From positions 1,302,001-1,366,000 of the forward strand of contig OZ241742.1 in NCBI GenBank assembly GCA_965200955.1: DNA of 64,000 nt, written 5' to 3'. The translations under genes were made by a program, and so were the position numbers. This document shows positions 16,086 through 24,521 of this stretch, in pieces (the first letter of the stretch is position 1; each line of letters begins with the position of its first letter). The notes beneath the pieces were generated by a model. The model was not told the DNA's origin. It did not search any database and saw nothing but the letters and a program-made list of their open reading frames with translations. The DNA is from Bin80 sp026708685 (GTDB lineage: Bacteria > Bacteroidota > Rhodothermia > Rhodothermales > Bin80).

Positions 16086-17375
16086 ATGGAAACAAACATC
16101 TACGAGACGGGGGATATGGTCCGCGTTCTTGAGATTAAAGCGGATGCCTCGGATCTCGAAACGGATGTTCGGCTTGCGGTGAAGAAGTTTCGCACATCTG
16201 TAAGGATTCCAGGATTTCGTCCGGGGCATATACCCGTAAACCTGATCCGTCGCAGGTATGCAAAAAATATTGAGCAATACGTTGTGGAGAATCTTCTCAA
16301 GGAAGTGTGGGAGGATTTTGTCGATTCAAATAAACAGTACACATTGGTTGGTAAGAGTAAAGAAGTTAAGCGTGAGTATGCCTTAGACCAAGATCTACTG
16401 ATACATGTGGAATTTTATGTGGCTCCGCAGATACGACTCAAGGATCTCTCTGGACAGATCCTTCGAATCCCCCGTTTTCATATAAGTGATCAACATATTG
16501 ATTTTTACATCAAAAAACGGCTGATTTCACACATCAAACCACGGCCCCTCACATCGCTTGAACGAATTGGAGATCCCCAAGATGGTCTTTTTGATCAGGT
16601 CACTTTTCAAAAATTTGAAGTTGATCAAGCATCTGACCAGATGATGATCGGAGGAGATTCAGTTCAGCGGCATTTCTTTGATTATGCATCGTATATTGAT
16701 GCTGATCAATCAGAAAACGACAAGTTACGTGATTTATTTAAGGGAAAATCTGTGGGTGATCGTGTAATGATCGAAAAAGCCGGTACCCAGAAACAAATTC
16801 ATGTGCCGGACTCAGCTCTCTCAGTGTATGATGTCAGGATTGTTGAGGCACTTCGCTACGATTGGCCAGAGATTGATGATGAATGGGCACGTCGGATCAG
16901 TAGAGATGATGTTGATTCTGCGGATGCATTGCAATCATGGGTGAAAGAGTATTTAGAAGAGGAGTTTCATCTGGTAACCCTAAACCTCTTGGAGTTTGCA
17001 CTGAAAAGGCGTATGTTTGATTTACATCCATTCTCTCTTCCTGACAATTATCTTGAAGCGTTCTACAATTTGGAACACACAGAAATAGATGATCACAATA
17101 TGGCTCTCATACGTTTATCCTCAAATATTCAGTGGGATTTTATGGCCAATGCCATTGAGGAAGATCTGAAGGAGCTTCCAGTCCCAGAAGAATACGACTC
17201 CAAGAGGATGGGCATTAAACTTCTAGACAGCGTTCATCCCGATCGAGATGAGATTCTCAATAAACTGTTATCTCAGTTTAGTTTAGAATATACTGATGTT
17301 CCTAAAGACTCACGTGATTATTTCTATCAAGTTGAGTATCTGACGAAAGCTGCGTCAAAAGCTCCACCCCCTTAA
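16086..17375 (+). CDS. tig: Trigger factor
   Basis: The ribosome-bound chaperone that receives nascent chains. The 429-residue product begins with the ribosome-binding domain, whose signature loop reads GFRPGHIPVNLIRRRY near residue 44 (family GFRxGxxP). A diverged PPIase-like central part follows (residues about 150-250, FKGKSVGDRVMIEKA) and then a helical C-terminal domain. The peptidyl-prolyl part is poorly conserved, as in other Bacteroidota trigger factors. It is followed 32 bases later by clpP, the usual tig-clpP pairing. clpX is not next to them here. Confidence 0.92.
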   Translation: METNIYETGDMVRVLEIKADASDLETDVRLAVKKFRTSVRIPGFRPGHIPVNLIRRRYAKNIEQYVVENLLKEVWEDFVDSNKQYTLVGKSKEVKREYALDQDLLIHVEFYVAPQIRLKDLSGQILRIPRFHISDQHIDFYIKKRLISHIKPRPLTSLERIGDPQDGLFDQVTFQKFEVDQASDQMMIGGDSVQRHFFDYASYIDADQSENDKLRDLFKGKSVGDRVMIEKAGTQKQIHVPDSALSVYDVRIVEALRYDWPEIDDEWARRISRDDVDSADALQSWVKEYLEEEFHLVTLNLLEFALKRRMFDLHPFSLPDNYLEAFYNLEHTEIDDHNMALIRLSSNIQWDFMANAIEEDLKELPVPEEYDSKRMGIKLLDSVHPDRDEILNKLLSQFSLEYTDVPKDSRDYFYQVEYLTKAASKAPPP

Positions 17376-17407
17376 TCCTTTCTTCATTTACCATTCGTTT
17401 TGATCCT

Positions 17408-18094
17408 ATGATTGCCGATTTCATTAAGTTTTCAAAGAGTCTCCAGCTCCCAGAGAGCATCTATACCAAGGGTCTGGGAGATCAATCTGTGAACACACTT
17501 GTTCCTATGGTGGTTGAGCAGACCTCAAGAGGTGAGCGTGCCTACGATATCTTCAGTCGTCTCCTGAAAGATCGTATCATCATGTTGGGTACCCCGATCA
17601 ATGATGTCGTAGCCAACCTTGCGATTGCTCAACTCTTGTTTCTTACGGGTGAGGATCCTGAACGGGATATTAACATCTATATCAACTCACCGGGCGGTAT
17701 GGTCTACAGCGGTTTAGGGGTCTATGACACGATCCAATTTGTCGCGTGTCCTGTTGCTACGATTTGCGTGGGATTAGCCGCATCCTTAGGATCCGTTCTT
17801 CTTTCATCTGGAGCAAAAGGTCAAAGGGCTTCCCTACCGAATTCTCGTATCATGCTCCATCAACCGTTAGGCGGAGCCCAAGGGCAGGCATCGGACATTG
17901 AAATTCAGGCACGAGAAATTTTGTGGTTGAAACAGCGTCTCTACGAAATTCTTTCAGAGCACACGGGTAAAGATGTGGAAACGATTTCAAAGGATGCTGA
18001 TCGAGACTACTGGCTCAGTGCAAAAGAAGCACAAAAGTATGGATTGATTGACAATATATTGAGTCCACAGGAGGTCTCAGGCAAGAAGAAGTAG
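17408..18094 (+). CDS. clpP: ATP-dependent Clp protease proteolytic subunit
   Basis: ClpP forms the tetradecameric protease barrel that works with ClpX or ClpA. The catalytic triad can be seen: Ser in GLAASLGSVLL near residue 125, His in IMLHQPLGG near 150, and Asp in KDADRDYWLSAKEA near 200. The N-terminus (VPMVVEQTSRGERAYDIFSRLLKDRII) is the standard axial-loop region. The length of 228 residues is slightly above average because of an N-terminal extension of about 25 residues. It lies downstream of tig and is convergent with the tRNA-Glu gene, 2 bases away. Confidence 0.97.
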   Translation: MIADFIKFSKSLQLPESIYTKGLGDQSVNTLVPMVVEQTSRGERAYDIFSRLLKDRIIMLGTPINDVVANLAIAQLLFLTGEDPERDINIYINSPGGMVYSGLGVYDTIQFVACPVATICVGLAASLGSVLLSSGAKGQRASLPNSRIMLHQPLGGAQGQASDIEIQAREILWLKQRLYEILSEHTGKDVETISKDADRDYWLSAKEAQKYGLIDNILSPQEVSGKKK

Positions 18095-18096
18095 GG

Positions 18097-18169
18097 TACC
18101 GCGTACGGGATTTGAACCCGTGTTACCGGCGTGAGAGGCCGGCGTCCTTGACCCCTAGACGAACGCGGC
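18097..18169 (-). tRNA. tRNA-Glu (anticodon CTC)
   Basis: On the minus strand a 73-base cloverleaf folds with acceptor GCCGCGT/ACGCGGT (one terminal G-T), the glutamate-type D arm beginning GTCT, anticodon stem CCGGC/GCCGG around CTCTCAC (anticodon CTC), and a T arm with TTCAAAT. No full CCA is encoded. It converges on clpP. Confidence 0.93.
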
Positions 18170-18265
18170 GAAGGGTTATTTTACGTATACAGGTCATTTT
18201 TGGTTGCCGTATCATTGATCTATGGGTAGGGGAAGTCTTTCAGCAGGAATGTCATGAAAAGACTA

Positions 18266-18300
18266 CACTAGTACACAATCATCCTGTTGGTGTACTAGTG
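18266..18300. repeat. Perfect 11-bp inverted repeat
   Basis: CACTAGTACAC at 18266-18276 is repeated in inverted orientation at 18290-18300, with 13 bases between. No T-tract follows on either strand, so it is not a standard terminator. It lies in an otherwise empty 410-base gap between tRNA-Glu and the methyltransferase gene, about 280 bases before the latter's start. It may be an operator or an RNA hairpin in the leader. Confidence 0.6.
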
Positions 18301-18579
18301 AAATGATGCCAACTGCAATAGAAATCGTCTCACTGGTTTGTTGATCAGTGCATGAATTCTACATCAGTGAACCTTGTGAGATTGAATGGTTCAGAGTCAA
18401 GAAACATTTGCTCATGGATTATGTTGGAATTCATATCCTTTGGGACTTGATTCTGTCCTGCGTACATCCATTGACAAGAACCATCCAGTTGAGGAGGATC
18501 TGAGGCACATGTATATTTTTGAATGAATTTTGTGTTCCGTTCGGTGTGCAGATTGGCTCTCATAAGTGTGACAATATAA

Positions 18580-19530
18580 ATGCAACAACTGAAGATTTTT
18601 CCACTTGCTGATCAAGGGCATGGATCTAAGAATTTAGTTCAAAAACCGTCCCTTTCTTTCAGCGAGACTGCATCTGTGACTGTAAACCATCCAGTGTTTC
18701 ATTGTCAATCTTCTGAAAAGATGGAGCAGTGCGAGGATAATTCAATTGCTCTGACGGTCACATCTCCACCCTACTGGGATGCAATCGACTATGACAGACA
18801 TCAGGTAAAGAATGAAGATGGACAACAGGCATGGTACAGAGAGCGTGCCTATTCTCAATTCGGCGATTCGATTGAGTCCTATCTTGACAATATAGAGTCT
18901 GTTTTTAGGGAGGTGAAAAGGGTCACTTTAGACGGGGGTTTTTGTGCCATCGTCATAGGCACTCTGTTGCAAAACGGACATCACTATCCTCTGCCTATGT
19001 TGATCACCCCAAGAATGATGAACATAGGATGGGAATTTCATCAGGATATTATCTGGAATAAGGTGACTGGAGGAGTCAAGCGTGCTGGTTCCTATATCCA
19101 GCATCAAAAATCGGGTTATTACTACCCAAACATTATGACAGAGTATATCCTTGTTTTTCGTAAGCCGGGTGAAAAACGAAGGGGAAATAGTGAATCGCAC
19201 CCGATTGACACGGTATTCAAGTATGATGTTGCCAACAATGTGTGGCATATTGCACCTGTCCCACCAAGAACGATTGATCATCCGTGCCCCTATCCTCTTG
19301 AGCTGGTTCGCCGATTGATCTTGCTGTATTCAGACGAAGGAGATACTGTACTGGATCCTTTTCTCGGGAGCGGTCAAACTGCATTGGCAGCATTTAAGCT
19401 GAATCGGGGGTGCATAGGATACGACATTGAACAAAAATACATAGATCTTTCTACGGATCGAATAGCGAATCCTCCCGCCGAAAGGCCTTTCAATCTCATT
19501 GCAAAGTTTGATAAAATTCCTACAAGATGA
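18580..19530 (+). CDS. Site-specific DNA methyltransferase, beta-class type (SPPY motif)
   Basis: A 316-residue DNA methyltransferase in which the catalytic motif IV comes first (TSPPYWDAIDYDRH near residue 63) and the AdoMet-binding motif last (DPFLGSGQTALAAFKLNRGCIGYDIE near residue 264). That order marks the beta class. SPPY is the form most often seen in N4-cytosine enzymes, although N6-adenine activity cannot be excluded. Directly downstream, in the same direction, lie remains of a gene that looks like the partner restriction enzyme. The frame is intact, so the methyltransferase may persist as an orphan. Confidence 0.88.
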   Translation: MQQLKIFPLADQGHGSKNLVQKPSLSFSETASVTVNHPVFHCQSSEKMEQCEDNSIALTVTSPPYWDAIDYDRHQVKNEDGQQAWYRERAYSQFGDSIESYLDNIESVFREVKRVTLDGGFCAIVIGTLLQNGHHYPLPMLITPRMMNIGWEFHQDIIWNKVTGGVKRAGSYIQHQKSGYYYPNIMTEYILVFRKPGEKRRGNSESHPIDTVFKYDVANNVWHIAPVPPRTIDHPCPYPLELVRRLILLYSDEGDTVLDPFLGSGQTALAAFKLNRGCIGYDIEQKYIDLSTDRIANPPAERPFNLIAKFDKIPTR

Positions 19531-20176
19531 TGCAATTTACTCACTGAGCGTAGAGTATTTGAGAGATTACGTGGACACTGCACAGAGACTGCTAAAAATG
19601 AATTTGAAAGAGCATCTGAAGAGTTGATTCTTTCCTACAACACTACAATTCCAGAAAATAGATTTATAGTTGGTGGCACAATGGATGTATTTGTTCTCTT
19701 CTAGTTTTCTGGGGTTCTCAATTCCCTGTGGGGAAGAATCTCACGGAGATGATATCCTCATTCCCAATGATGAGAAATTTTCTTGCAAGGGATCTTTTGC
19801 TACTGGCTGGTCGGCTGTTGGATTGATTAATCTTAGGGGAAGGGGATATCGAAAGTGGTAGCATGCTACTTTATTTATGCGATCTGGTATAGGAATTGTG
19901 TACGGAGATCTTTCAATGGTTGATTCAAAAGAAATCAAAAATCCAGGAGACCAAGTTACACTGTCTGGCAAAGCATTACGAAATCTATGCAATGATCCAC
20001 CCAATGTATTATCGCTTCGGATCCCTTTCAAGCCGCCTAACGAATCTACGGGGGGAAGCAAGGTGGCAAGTGGAAGCGTGGCTATGGAAGTTTTGAGGAA
20101 TACCGATTCTTCTGAATTGCTCAGGGTTTCGGATCAATTGTTTTATCTCTCTAAATCCGTCCAATCTGATCAATGA
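19531..20176 (+). pseudogene. Decayed probable type II restriction endonuclease
   Basis: Three pieces can be joined into one protein. From 19531 one frame reads ERRVFERLRG ... ERASEELILSY, then IPENRFIVGGTMDVFV, and stops at 19702. A second frame picks up at about 19700 (CGEESHGDDILIPNDEKFSCKG), is cut by a TAG at 19859-19861, and continues in the same frame to 20176 (ATLFMRSGIGIVYGDLSMVD and so on). There is thus one frameshift and one nonsense mutation. The DDILIP ... SCK spacing could be a PD-(D/E)xK-type nuclease site. The assignment to a restriction enzyme relies on its place after the methyltransferase and on this motif, and is an inference. Confidence 0.55.
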
Positions 20177-20445
20177 ATGTATAGAAGTGGAGCCGGTTAC
20201 AAAACTTCCGAGTCAATTCTAAAAAGTGCGTCACAGGAAGTCAACCAATACTGAAAACCAGTTTGAATCATGTCAAGTTGAATGAGTGTGATTTTAAATG
20301 TCGTAGAATAGTGTAGATTTGGGTGAAGTAATATTGTGGACAATAGTAGAACTATATGATCATTTACAGAATATAGAGGCTTTTGCACACCTCTAAATTT
20401 TCAGCGAGAAATTGACGCTTTTTTGTCTTTTTTCAGAACAATGAG

Positions 20446-20467
20446 GCTCCACCGATTATGGTGGAGC
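20446..20467. repeat. 8-bp hairpin after the membrane protein gene
   Basis: GCTCCACC and GGTGGAGC form a perfect stem around a 6-base loop, 36 bases past the stop of the leftward gene at 20503. There is no T-tract on the leftward side, so its role as terminator is uncertain. The surrounding 20177-20502 gap shows nothing else. Confidence 0.4.
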
Positions 20468-20502
20468 ATCCCAAAACAAATCTACAAGTATGGTGAAAAG
20501 CC

Positions 20503-20955
20503 TTATGCCTCGGCTTTATCCAAGTGGGCGGATTCTTCCTCAATTGGCCTTTGACGCTTGAAAAGAGATCGTTCGTAACGCCGCTTGCGCTCCTTGGGCA
20601 TACCTACAAAATCAGCCGTGATCCACAGAAAAAAGAACCATGCATAAGCCCCCCACGCATACCCTCCTACATTGTCCATCATAAGCCCAATGAGGGAAAA
20701 ACCGCTGCTGCAAGTTATCCCGAAGCTCCATGCTGGACTAAAGCGTTCAATCTTTTTGCTGAAGGGAAAATATAGATACATAGTGGCCATTAAAATGATC
20801 GTGACCAGTGCTCCCCATAGCAGATCTGTGACTGTTCCACTGTAGGGATTACCATCTTGGCCAAGATTACCTCGGCCAATCTCTGTCCAATAGAAAACAA
20901 AACTGCCTAGGGGAATCACTGCGGAAAGCCAAAATTTATTAAGTCGCTCCTTCAT
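20503..20955 (-). CDS. Hypothetical four-helix membrane protein
   Basis: A 150-residue protein with about four predicted membrane segments (FWLSAVIPLGSFVFYW, LLWGALVTIILMATMYLYF, SFGITCSSGFSLIGLMM, AWGAYAWFFFLWITADFVG) and a basic C-terminal tail (PKERKRRYERSLFKRQR). I do not recognise the family. Its ATG overlaps the TAA of the upstream hypothetical gene (TAATG), so the two were translationally coupled. That upstream gene is now split by an IS4-type element, which probably affects expression of this gene. Confidence 0.6.
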   Translation of the reverse strand: MKERLNKFWLSAVIPLGSFVFYWTEIGRGNLGQDGNPYSGTVTDLLWGALVTIILMATMYLYFPFSKKIERFSPAWSFGITCSSGFSLIGLMMDNVGGYAWGAYAWFFFLWITADFVGMPKERKRRYERSLFKRQRPIEEESAHLDKAEA

Positions 20956-21093
20956 TACTCAGGTTTTGGAAATTGGTCATTGCATTTACGAATACACAAC
21001 TCTTCGCTAGTACGATTCGCATTTATACCCTGATAAGCATCCCAAGCAACCTTTGAGATACAACCAGCCTTAACTATTGAGACCCCTAAGAGC
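20955..21093 (-). pseudogene. Hypothetical gene, 3' tail cut off by IS4-type copy 1
   Basis: The minus-strand frame reads VSIVKAGCISKVAWDAYQG and ends CIRKCNDQFPKPE before a TAA that overlaps the next start. Once the insertion and one 11-bp duplication are removed, it joins in frame to the sequence on the other side of the element (ARALIKKPNLGG at 22554-22640). This shows that the element landed inside a gene. Confidence 0.65.
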
Positions 21094-22542
21094 CATAAGC
21101 GCTAACTTGTTTAGAAATATTTTTCAATTTGCGGATTTCTGCGACGATAATTGTCTCGTATCCCCTCAGAGATGTGATTCCACTCACTGAACATCTTAGA
21201 CAGCCCACAATAAGGTTTGATGGCTGCGTGCACCACCTCATCCAGAGCAAACTGGAAGTCATTCCATGGGCTTTTCTGAGCAGTGATATCCCCAGGGGGA
21301 AAAAGTTCGTGCGTGACGAACAATCTTCTCGGTGAGTAAAGCTACCAAGAGTTTTCCATAGAGCCATGCTTTTGAGCTATCGTCATCAAATTTGGGAAGA
21401 TGTCCAAACTGCGCCAAGGACTTGAATCTTTTGAATACAAGTTCCACCTGCCATCGTAGACGATACCACTCAAGTACCTCGGACGCTGTAAATCGAGTTG
21501 AAGGGAATGTCGTGAACAGGATGACATATCGTGCATACCGGAGAGTCTCGTCGCGTGGTTTATTCCCTTTTCGCTTTGCGTTTTGTAGAATCTGATTCAG
21601 GGCTTTCTGAGCCGCCTCCTCTGTTTTTCGTAATACACAAATGCGTCCAGAGACAGGAGAGCTCCCTGGAATCTGCACATCCCATTCGCCAATTTCACTA
21701 AGCTTTGTTACCGTCTCAACAGAGGCAAGTAAATTGAATGGGACATCTGGTTTTATTTCAAAATGCAATATACCAGTGTTCACTCGAATCGTTACATACC
21801 CACCAGCTTTTGAAACATATTTGACTCCTCTTCCCGTTGAATAGCCTCTATCAGCCAATATATAATCTCCTGACTGAATTGGGAATTGCTTGAACGATTC
21901 GCCAGTCCCTTCTCCACTCGTAGATGTGAGTTTGAAAAAATCACAACCAAATGTTGGAAGCGTAACACTGTAATGAATTCTCCATTGAGATCCTGTTGGC
22001 CCCTTTTCACTGACAATCGTTGCATCAAATGCTCGCATGTTTAGGGCATCATCATCTGAGGATACTTCTATCCCGTGCTCCTGAAACAACATTTTACACA
22101 TTGCATAGAGCCAATCCTTAGACTTACGCAAACGCTTCAACAGGGCAACATCAGACAGATCTGCTAATCCTGCATGGCGAGCACGTACCACCGTTTCACG
22201 CAATGAATAACCACACCCCAAGTGGATGAGCAACACACGCAAGTATGCTTCTGGACACTTGTATTTGCGTAGACCTTTTAAGGCACCCGTATCTCGGGCA
22301 AGTTGTATCCAATTCTCTGGAAGAAACGAACGTAATATAACCCAATCTGGACTGACTGGTGCCTTAGTGACTGTTCCTTTCATAATATGATCAAAATAAT
22401 TGCTGGAAAATCCAATAGATGCGGGATAGAGGATTGAAGAACTCTCGAATTTTCCTGAAGATGAATTCAACAATTATTCCCACATACCCCGAATACAAGA
22501 AAGTTACATCAATTATTGATAATAAACAAGTTAGCGCTTATG
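21094..22542 (-). mobile_element. IS4-type insertion sequence, copy 1
   Basis: A 1449-bp element with perfect 20-bp terminal inverted repeats starting CATAAGCGCTAAC and an exact 11-bp target duplication CCCCTAAGAGC (21083-21093 and 22543-22553). The second copy at 60210-61658 has the same length. The only difference I noticed is one base near the 3' end of the transposase region (ATACGAGA here on the minus strand against ATAGGAGA there). High identity and intact duplications point to recent movement. Confidence 0.95.
21259..22473 (-). CDS. IS4-family transposase (copy 1)
   Basis: A 404-residue DDE transposase. The C-terminal YRLRWQVELVFKRFK matches the Y-x2-R-x3-E-x6-K signature of the IS4 family, and likely catalytic Asp residues lie in NMRAFDATIVSEKG and DYILADRGYSTGRG. 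The TTG at 22473 is the longest start; an ATG at residue 31 (MKGTVTKAP) is also plausible. A +1 frame continues past the stop with family-like sequence (WNDFQFALDEVVHAAI, FSEWNHISEG) to 21111. The complete C-terminus may therefore need a +1 frameshift at the T5C5 run near 21295-21304. Confidence 0.93.
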   Translation of the reverse strand: MLNSSSGKFESSSILYPASIGFSSNYFDHIMKGTVTKAPVSPDWVILRSFLPENWIQLARDTGALKGLRKYKCPEAYLRVLLIHLGCGYSLRETVVRARHAGLADLSDVALLKRLRKSKDWLYAMCKMLFQEHGIEVSSDDDALNMRAFDATIVSEKGPTGSQWRIHYSVTLPTFGCDFFKLTSTSGEGTGESFKQFPIQSGDYILADRGYSTGRGVKYVSKAGGYVTIRVNTGILHFEIKPDVPFNLLASVETVTKLSEIGEWDVQIPGSSPVSGRICVLRKTEEAAQKALNQILQNAKRKGNKPRDETLRYARYVILFTTFPSTRFTASEVLEWYRLRWQVELVFKRFKSLAQFGHLPKFDDDSSKAWLYGKLLVALLTEKIVRHARTFSPWGYHCSEKPME

Positions 22543-22636
22543 CCCCTAAGAGCCCACCGAGATTGGGTTTTTTAATCAAAGCTCTGGCGGCAGCGGCACC
22601 ACATAATACAGCCTCGCCCGCAGCCCATGCACCCGT

Positions 22637-23143
22637 CTAAGTATCGTCTTGATGCCTTGTCTCCTCGCACCGACTCGTACAATCTGACAGCGATTTGCAG
22701 TCTGGACAATTTGCACCGCTAAAACTGGAATTTCCCACCCTCTGACTTAGTTCCTCTTTGATCTCCTCAATTGATTGTCCTTCCGAATCGGCGGCAATCT
22801 CAAGACCAGCCTTAATAAATTCAAATACTTGTGCCATCGGGCCGTCATATTGGGCAAGTTCAATGGCTAAGCGATTTGCTTCCACATCAGCAACCGAATC
22901 AATTTCTAATGATTTTCCATATTTCGATACAATCTCCATCCAGAGTTCACGGTAGCGTTCCACTAATTCCGGTGGTTCGGGGTTGGCATTTGGCGGGGTG
23001 AGTTCAAGCTGTTGATCCTTATCGGGGATCTGGAGCTCAACATCCAGAATAGATGAATCATTACAACCGGCGATCAATCGCCCGAAGGCTATAATATACA
23101 GGGGCGATAGGGTCTTTAAGCCCAAATGAACAAAGTGTATCAT
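22637..23143 (-). pseudogene. Hypothetical, possibly lipoprotein, gene, 5' part
   Basis: A 168-residue frame with a hydrophobic start and a lipobox-like sequence (FGRLIAGCNDSS near residue 27), then a charged helical region (ELVERYRELWMEIVSKYGKSLEID, IKAGLEIAADSEGQSIEEIKEEL) and four cysteines near the end (NCPDCKSLSDCTSRCEE). It stops at a TAG (22637-22639). The same frame continues open beyond that stop (TGAWAAGEAVLCGAAAARAL) into the IS4-type element and again after it, so the original gene was longer. No family is recognised. Confidence 0.5.
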
Positions 23144-23259
23144 GATTTATCTTGTATTTTAGTGAAAGATGGGGAATTATATCGGTAAGTGACAAAAATT
23201 GTACCATTCTGTTTGAGAGAGTATAATCACAGACACAATAGGATAGACTGTGAATCTAC

Positions 23260-23435
23260 CATATTACGTATTTATCAGTGAATTACCAAGGTATCATTGA
23301 TCTCAATGATTTGGAAGACAACCTCACAGATCAAACTATTCTCTGGCATGTGTGATGTGGGCTAATAATGAAACGGCCATTCTTCAGTAGATTCTGGAGA
23401 TTGGTTCACCTGTTCGTTCAAAGGGAATTGCACTA
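23260..23435 (+). pseudogene. Fragment of a second cysteine desulfurase gene
   Basis: This stretch aligns closely with 24876-25056 inside the intact cysteine desulfurase gene (for example ATTGATCTCAATGATTTGG in both), with scattered substitutions, a small insertion and a TAG where the intact gene has a CAG/CAA pair. It covers only about 60 codons and has no start. It is a diverged scrap of a paralogous or foreign copy, about 1.1 kb upstream of the intact gene. Confidence 0.8.
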
Positions 23436-23589
23436 ATATTCTTCCGTCTTGTTAATGAGATGATTAAAGGAACATTGTTGAACCAAGAAACTCGGATGAG
23501 GTATCTGAGGTTTTGGGTATAAGATCAAGCCAAATATTTTACTCTACTCAAAGTTCTGATCGAAACCATTGATTCATAGTCTGATCTGA

Positions 23590-23890
23590 ATCGTGGAAGA
23601 TAAAAACTCAAACCTGGAGTTTTCACGTATTTCTCATTTGCTTCGTAAGTTTGGACTTAAAGCAGACGTAGCAAACGAGATCACTGAACGTATTACCAAT
23701 ATGCCGATGGCATCAACCAACGTATTGAACCGCATTTATAATCGGGCTCTTTGACTGGAAACCACCGAAGTCGAGATAGAGGACAAAGATTGATGCTCAG
23801 ACCACAAAATACGATCTTCTGATCTGGGCAATAGGGTTCGCTGGGCTCATCATCTCGGCAGTTATTATGTTCGGCGGCAGTGATGGATAG
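23590..23890 (+). pseudogene. Decayed small coiled-coil membrane protein gene
   Basis: The frame reads FSRISHLLRKFGLKADVANE, then NMPMASTNVLNRIYNRAL, hits a TGA, resumes LETTEVEIED, and after a shift of frame near 23790 gives TTKYDLLIWAIGFAGLIISA followed by VIMFGGSDG and a stop. A helical region followed by a single C-terminal membrane helix recalls the DUF1640-like coiled-coil proteins. One nonsense mutation and one frameshift are visible. Confidence 0.5.
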
Positions 23891-24080
23891 TCTATTACGT
23901 CAGCCCCGATCGTCCAACTGTCATTTTTCAATTGTCACGACTGTAGAGGGAGTGACCTTTGACGGAATTCGAACGTTTCTGAGCGAGTTGAACCCACGCC
24001 TACTGAGACTTTGAAAGGCGAGGGATATTGACCAGTGCCATTAGGTATTAGATCAACTCACTTAAAAAGAGCGGCTGATC

Positions 24081-24344
24081 ATGCAAGTTAATGCCGTAAG
24101 GAAACGCTACACCTGTCACTTTGATACGTTACCCTATGGCTTAAAAGAGGATTAGCGAACTGGATGGAGATGGAGGAGGGTACTCCTGAATCAATCTGAG
24201 AATATCCATGAATATCAGAGAAAAGGACATGTGCAAAACTGGATCTAAGAAGCCAAGGTTAAGAAATTAAAGATCGTTCAGCAAGAGATACTCCCATTTG
24301 AAAAGGAAGACGAAAATAAGCCATTAGCATCAATTCCACGCTAA
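24081..24344 (+). pseudogene. Unrecognised decayed short gene
   Basis: A single frame from ATG 24081 to TAA 24342-24344 would encode 87 residues, but it is broken by two in-frame stops (after PYGLKED and after HVQNWI). The composition (KVKKLKIVQQEILPFEKEDEN at the end) looks protein-like. No family is recognised. The rest of 23144-24521 shows no intact gene. Confidence 0.3.
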
Positions 24345-24521
24345 AATGATAGAACCCAATGTCAACTATATCAGAACACTAATTGCAGCAGTGAATTAAA
24401 ATCTGAGATCTTGTATGGCAAAATGATTGTGGTCTCAGATTTCATAAGTTGAACAATATGACTTTCAAGGCCTATTAGGCAGTCTTGATATAACTTATCG
24501 ACTACCCTTCACTTTTTGATC

